A stretch of DNA of 9,215 nucleotides from an uncultured Clostridia bacterium (GTDB lineage: Bacteria > Bacillota > Clostridia > Christensenellales > UBA1242), in NCBI GenBank assembly GCA_937914725.1, contig CALDMJ010000014.1, positions 1 to 9,215 of the forward strand, in the 5' to 3' direction. Under the pieces are notes generated by a model. It did no database searches. It worked only from the letters and a program-made list of their open reading frames with translations, and was not told where the DNA came from. Both the position numbers and the translations under genes were made by a program. Each line of letters starts with the position of its first letter. Position 1 is the first letter of the stretch. Shown here in pieces: positions 6,038-9,215 of this stretch.

Positions 6038-9000
6038 ATGGACGAAAATAAATTTGTTGAGCAAGAACTCGAAATGCTCAAATTTTGGCAAGATAACGAT
6101 TGCTTCAAAAAATTGCAAAAGAAAAACGCAGGTCGCACCGCCTACCGCTTTTTGGATGGACCAATCACAGCCAACAACAGTATGCGTTTGCACCACTGCT
6201 GGGGTAGAACACTCAAAGACGCATATCTAAAATATAAGGGTATGCGCGGCTACTCCTGCCACTATCGCAACGGCTTTGACGGGCAAGGACTGTGGGTCGA
6301 AGTCGAAGTCGAAAAGGAACTCGGCTTCAAAAACAAACGCGACATCGAAAAACTCGGTATGGACAAGTTCACAAGCGCGTGCGTCGCGCGTGTCGATAAA
6401 TTCTCAAAAATCATCACTGAGCAAAGCAAGCGACTTGGGCAATGGATGGACTGGGACAACTCATACTACACAAAAACGGATGAAAACATCGAGGGTATTT
6501 GGCACTTTTTGAAAGTTTGTCACGACCGCGGCTGGATTACGCAGTCCGACCGCCCAATGCCGTGGTGTCCGCGTTGCGGAACATCACTTTCCGAGCACGA
6601 AATGACAGGTTCTTATAAAGAAGTAGAACACGAAACAATTTTTGCCAAAGCAAAAGTTGTTGAAGAAGATTTTGACATCTTGGTTTGGACAACTACACCG
6701 TGGACGCTTACTAGCAACGTCGCACTTGCAGTGAATCCCGACCTAGAGTACGTCAAAGTCGAGTACGAAGGGGGCGTGCGCCCAATTGTTTTGGCAAAAA
6801 ACGCACTACCTCATATGCCAAAGGACCGCAAAGTAATCGACAAATTCAAAGGTGACAAACTTTTGGGGCTACATTATGAAACATTCTTCCCAGAACTCAA
6901 GTGCCAACAAGGCGTAGAGCATAAAGTCATCGCGTGGGATGAAGTTGTCGCAGACGAAGGCTCGGGCGTCGTCCACATCGCACCGGGTTGCGGTGCTGAG
7001 GACTTTGAACTCGGCAAGAAATACGGTTTGCCCGCAATTTGTCCTATCAACGACAACGGCGAACTTTTGGAAGATTACGGCATCTTTGCTGGAATCAACG
7101 CCGCAGAAGTCGCACCAAAGATTTTTGAGGAACTAAAGAAACAAGGAAAGTTCTTCAAAACCGAAATGCACACGCACAAATATCCTATTTGCTGGCGCTG
7201 TAAAACGCAAGTATTCTTCCGCCTCGTGCGCGAATGGTACATCAAAACGGACGAAATTCGTCCACAACTCTTGGAAGCCGTCAAAAATGTTGATTGGCAA
7301 CCTGAGTATACAAGAAAACGTATGGAAGATTGGCTCAACAATATGGGCGACTGGAACATTTCGCGCAGCCGCTATTATGGCTTGCCGCTTCCATTCTATC
7401 CTTGCCATAAGTGCGGACACTTGACCGTCGTCGAAAGCAAGGCAGACCTTGAAAAATTGAGCGGACGCGACTTGAGCGCCCTCAAGGAATTGCACCGCCC
7501 ATATGTCGATGATATCGAGATTATTTGCCCTTGCTGTGGTGAAAAGGTAAAACGCGTCACGCAAGTCGGTGACGTTTGGCTTGACGCAGGCATCGTGCCT
7601 TTCACAACACTTGGATACTTCACAAACCGCAAGGAATGGGAAAAACAATTTCCAGCCGAAGTGGTAATGGAAATGCGCGAGCAAATTCGCTTGTGGTTCT
7701 ATTCATTGCTATTTATGAGCGTCACGCTCACTGGGCGCGCGCCGTATGAAAAGGTTTTGAGTTATGGCGCAGTCGTCGCTGAGGACGGCAGCAAGTTCTC
7801 AAAATCATCAGGCAATTCAGTCCAGTTTGAAGAAGTTGCCGAAAAACTTGGCGCGGATGCTGTTCGCTACCTCTTTGCAGGTGCGCCAACCTCAAATGAT
7901 GTGCGCTTCTCAATGTCACTTTGTGAAGAAGCAAGAAGAAAAACACTACAGTATCACAACGCAGTCGTGTTCTTCAATACCTATGCCGAAATCGACAAAC
8001 CTAAGTGTAGCGGCGAATTTACAAGCACAAACCTTATGGACAAATGGTTGTATTCACGCGTTAACTCGTTTGCAAACATTGCTACTAAGTGCTATGACGC
8101 AAACGATACCGTAACAGTTGTAAAAGAATTTGAAAAATGTATGGACGACGTTTCTAATTTCTATATTAGAATTTGCCGCCGTAGATTTTGGAAAGATGGT
8201 TTTGAGCAAGACAAGGTAGACGCATACAACAGCCTCTACATCGCAATCAAAACAATTACGCAAGTTATGGCGCCAATTATTCCGTTTATGACCGAGTATA
8301 CGTGGCAAAACCTCGTTAGAAAATACGGGCAAGCGGAAGAAAGTGTGCTTTTGAGTGACTTCCCAGTAGATTTGCAAGTGGATGAAAAAATATTGCTTGA
8401 ATGCGAAAAAGTGAGAGAAATCATCACAATCGCATTAAGTTTGCGCAACCAAGCACAAATCAAAGTAAAACAACCAATCAAAACGCTTTATATCGAAAGT
8501 GCTTTGCAAGACCTTTGCAAAGATTTTGAACAAATTATCAAAAACGAACTTAACGTCAAAGAAATTGTATATCTACCAAACTTTGACTCACTCTGCACGC
8601 GCGTATTGCACCTAAACTTCAAAACAGCAGGGGCAAAACTCAAAAATAGAGTCAATGAAGCAAAAGAGTTCATTGCAAAATTGACGCCTGAACAAACGCG
8701 CGAAATTTTAGCGAAACTTGACGCAAATGAAACCGTCAAACTCAGCGACTTTGACGTCGATTTTGAAATGAATATGTTTGACATTGCAAACGTATTCAAC
8801 GACAATATCAAAGCGGACATTGAAACAATCAAAGTTGCAATAGATACATCACTTTCCGCCGAACTTGAAAAAGAAGGCATCTTGCGTGAACTCTTGCGCT
8901 CACTCCAAGTTGCCCGCAAAGATGCAGGCTTTGACGTAGCGGACAGAATTTTTGTCGACCTATCAAGTGACGACGATTATATGCAGTCAATCATCGACGA

Positions 9001-9118
9001 CGAGAAAGCAACGATCGAAAAGGAAACCTTGAGTCAAATCACTTCACTTTCCGATTGTGACTTATCGCGTGACTTCGACCTTCGCGGCTACAAAGTTTCC
9101 GCCAAACTTAAAAGATAA
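6038..9118 (+). CDS. ileS: Isoleucine--tRNA ligase, atypical HIGH-motif subfamily
   Basis: Class I synthetase charging tRNA-Ile, with an editing domain that removes Val-tRNA-Ile. The 1026 residues show the nucleotide-binding start F-L-D-G-P-I-T-A-N-N, then R-L-H52-H53-C-W-G in place of HIGH, and G-F-D-G-Q-G-L-W-V-E. The CP1 editing domain has W217-T-T-T-P-W-T-L and D322 in G-A-E-D-F. Probable zinc knuckles are C177/C180 with C385/C388, and C456/C459 with C497/C500. The second signature is K586-F-S-K-S590. The anticodon-binding domain begins near F-Y-I-R-I-C-R-R-R-F-W (708-718), and a long C-terminal part runs to 1026. It is longer than the roughly 930-aa bacterial type, and the H-H-x-W-G form recalls enzymes of Chloroflexi-like lineages (from memory). 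AGAGGA (6028-6033) overlaps the alaS stop, 8 bp from it, indicating translational coupling. Confidence 0.96.
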   Translation: MDENKFVEQELEMLKFWQDNDCFKKLQKKNAGRTAYRFLDGPITANNSMRLHHCWGRTLKDAYLKYKGMRGYSCHYRNGFDGQGLWVEVEVEKELGFKNKRDIEKLGMDKFTSACVARVDKFSKIITEQSKRLGQWMDWDNSYYTKTDENIEGIWHFLKVCHDRGWITQSDRPMPWCPRCGTSLSEHEMTGSYKEVEHETIFAKAKVVEEDFDILVWTTTPWTLTSNVALAVNPDLEYVKVEYEGGVRPIVLAKNALPHMPKDRKVIDKFKGDKLLGLHYETFFPELKCQQGVEHKVIAWDEVVADEGSGVVHIAPGCGAEDFELGKKYGLPAICPINDNGELLEDYGIFAGINAAEVAPKIFEELKKQGKFFKTEMHTHKYPICWRCKTQVFFRLVREWYIKTDEIRPQLLEAVKNVDWQPEYTRKRMEDWLNNMGDWNISRSRYYGLPLPFYPCHKCGHLTVVESKADLEKLSGRDLSALKELHRPYVDDIEIICPCCGEKVKRVTQVGDVWLDAGIVPFTTLGYFTNRKEWEKQFPAEVVMEMREQIRLWFYSLLFMSVTLTGRAPYEKVLSYGAVVAEDGSKFSKSSGNSVQFEEVAEKLGADAVRYLFAGAPTSNDVRFSMSLCEEARRKTLQYHNAVVFFNTYAEIDKPKCSGEFTSTNLMDKWLYSRVNSFANIATKCYDANDTVTVVKEFEKCMDDVSNFYIRICRRRFWKDGFEQDKVDAYNSLYIAIKTITQVMAPIIPFMTEYTWQNLVRKYGQAEESVLLSDFPVDLQVDEKILLECEKVREIITIALSLRNQAQIKVKQPIKTLYIESALQDLCKDFEQIIKNELNVKEIVYLPNFDSLCTRVLHLNFKTAGAKLKNRVNEAKEFIAKLTPEQTREILAKLDANETVKLSDFDVDFEMNMFDIANVFNDNIKADIETIKVAIDTSLSAELEKEGILRELLRSLQVARKDAGFDVADRIFVDLSSDDDYMQSIIDDEKATIEKETLSQITSLSDCDLSRDFDLRGYKVSAKLKR

Positions 9119-9215
9119 CAATACACAGCGGTTTGAAACTCATATCTCATCAGCCTGCTGAGCGTGGATAGAAACACCTCCCACTGTCATTGCACTTGAG
9201 TGTGGGTAGGAGCAT
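9119..9215 (+). ncRNA. Structured tail after ileS; possible 5' part of a 6S-like RNA
   Basis: No ORF is seen. CTCCCAC (9178-9184) pairs with GTGGG-T-AG (9202-9209), one bulged T, around a 17-nt loop; TCAG-CCTG-CTGA (9150-9161) is a smaller stem. The order CTGAGC, then GGATA, then a hairpin, then GGAGCAT recalls the centre of E. coli 6S RNA (CTGAGC, CGATA, a small hairpin, TGAGCAT). The window ends before a 3' half could confirm it. The stretch could instead be the 3' untranslated region of ileS or the leader of the next gene; neither stem has a T-tract, so it is not a terminator. Confidence 0.3.

Noticed and set aside
7133..7684. 183-codon minus-strand ORF within ileS
   Set aside because: Lies entirely opposite ileS, whose plus-strand frame contains conserved synthetase motifs throughout this part; no ribosome binding site or recognisable motif.

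Overview
The window reads as chromosomal DNA of a spore-forming member of the Clostridia (Firmicutes). The evidence is a convincing spoIIR, a gene restricted to endospore formers. It is supported by the Gram-positive-type DNA polymerase IV, the AAGGAG-type ribosome binding sites and the AT-rich intergenic DNA. No phage, transposase, CRISPR array, tRNA or rRNA gene was recognised.

Layout. (1) 1-1155, minus: DNA polymerase IV (dinB), open at the left edge. (2) 1156-1628: AT-rich intergenic stretch with the dinB promoter region, then two tandem 93-bp repeats ending in hairpins, then a sigma-F-like promoter. (3) 1629-2177, plus: spoIIR. (4) 2183-3703, minus: an M1-family zinc metallopeptidase, probably a lipoprotein, convergent with spoIIR and only 5 bp from it. 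(5) 3704-4238: a small degenerate coding remnant on the minus strand ending in a strong two-way hairpin terminator, two overlapping divergent promoters, and a roughly 200-nt structured leader. (6) 4239-6029 and 6038-9118, plus: an alaS-ileS pair in one apparent operon. (7) 9119-9215: an untranslated structured stretch, possibly the 5' part of a 6S-like RNA cut by the window edge.

How the parts relate. The genes on the left are separate functions: lesion-bypass synthesis, the forespore-to-mother-cell signal that triggers sigma-E maturation, and extracytoplasmic peptide cleavage. The right half is a translation operon with two unusual synthetases. The alanyl enzyme (596 aa) lacks both the beta-barrel before the editing core and the C-terminal DHHA1/C-Ala region. 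The isoleucyl enzyme (1026 aa) has an atypical HIGH region (L-H-H-C-W-G). From memory, both resemble versions found in candidate phyla or Chloroflexi-like lineages more than standard Bacillus/Clostridium enzymes. No T-box is visible upstream, although T-boxes commonly control such genes in Firmicutes.

The most unexplained sequence is non-coding: the tandem repeat with compensatory hairpin changes upstream of spoIIR, the alaS leader with its small alanine-containing ORF, and the structured 3' tail.
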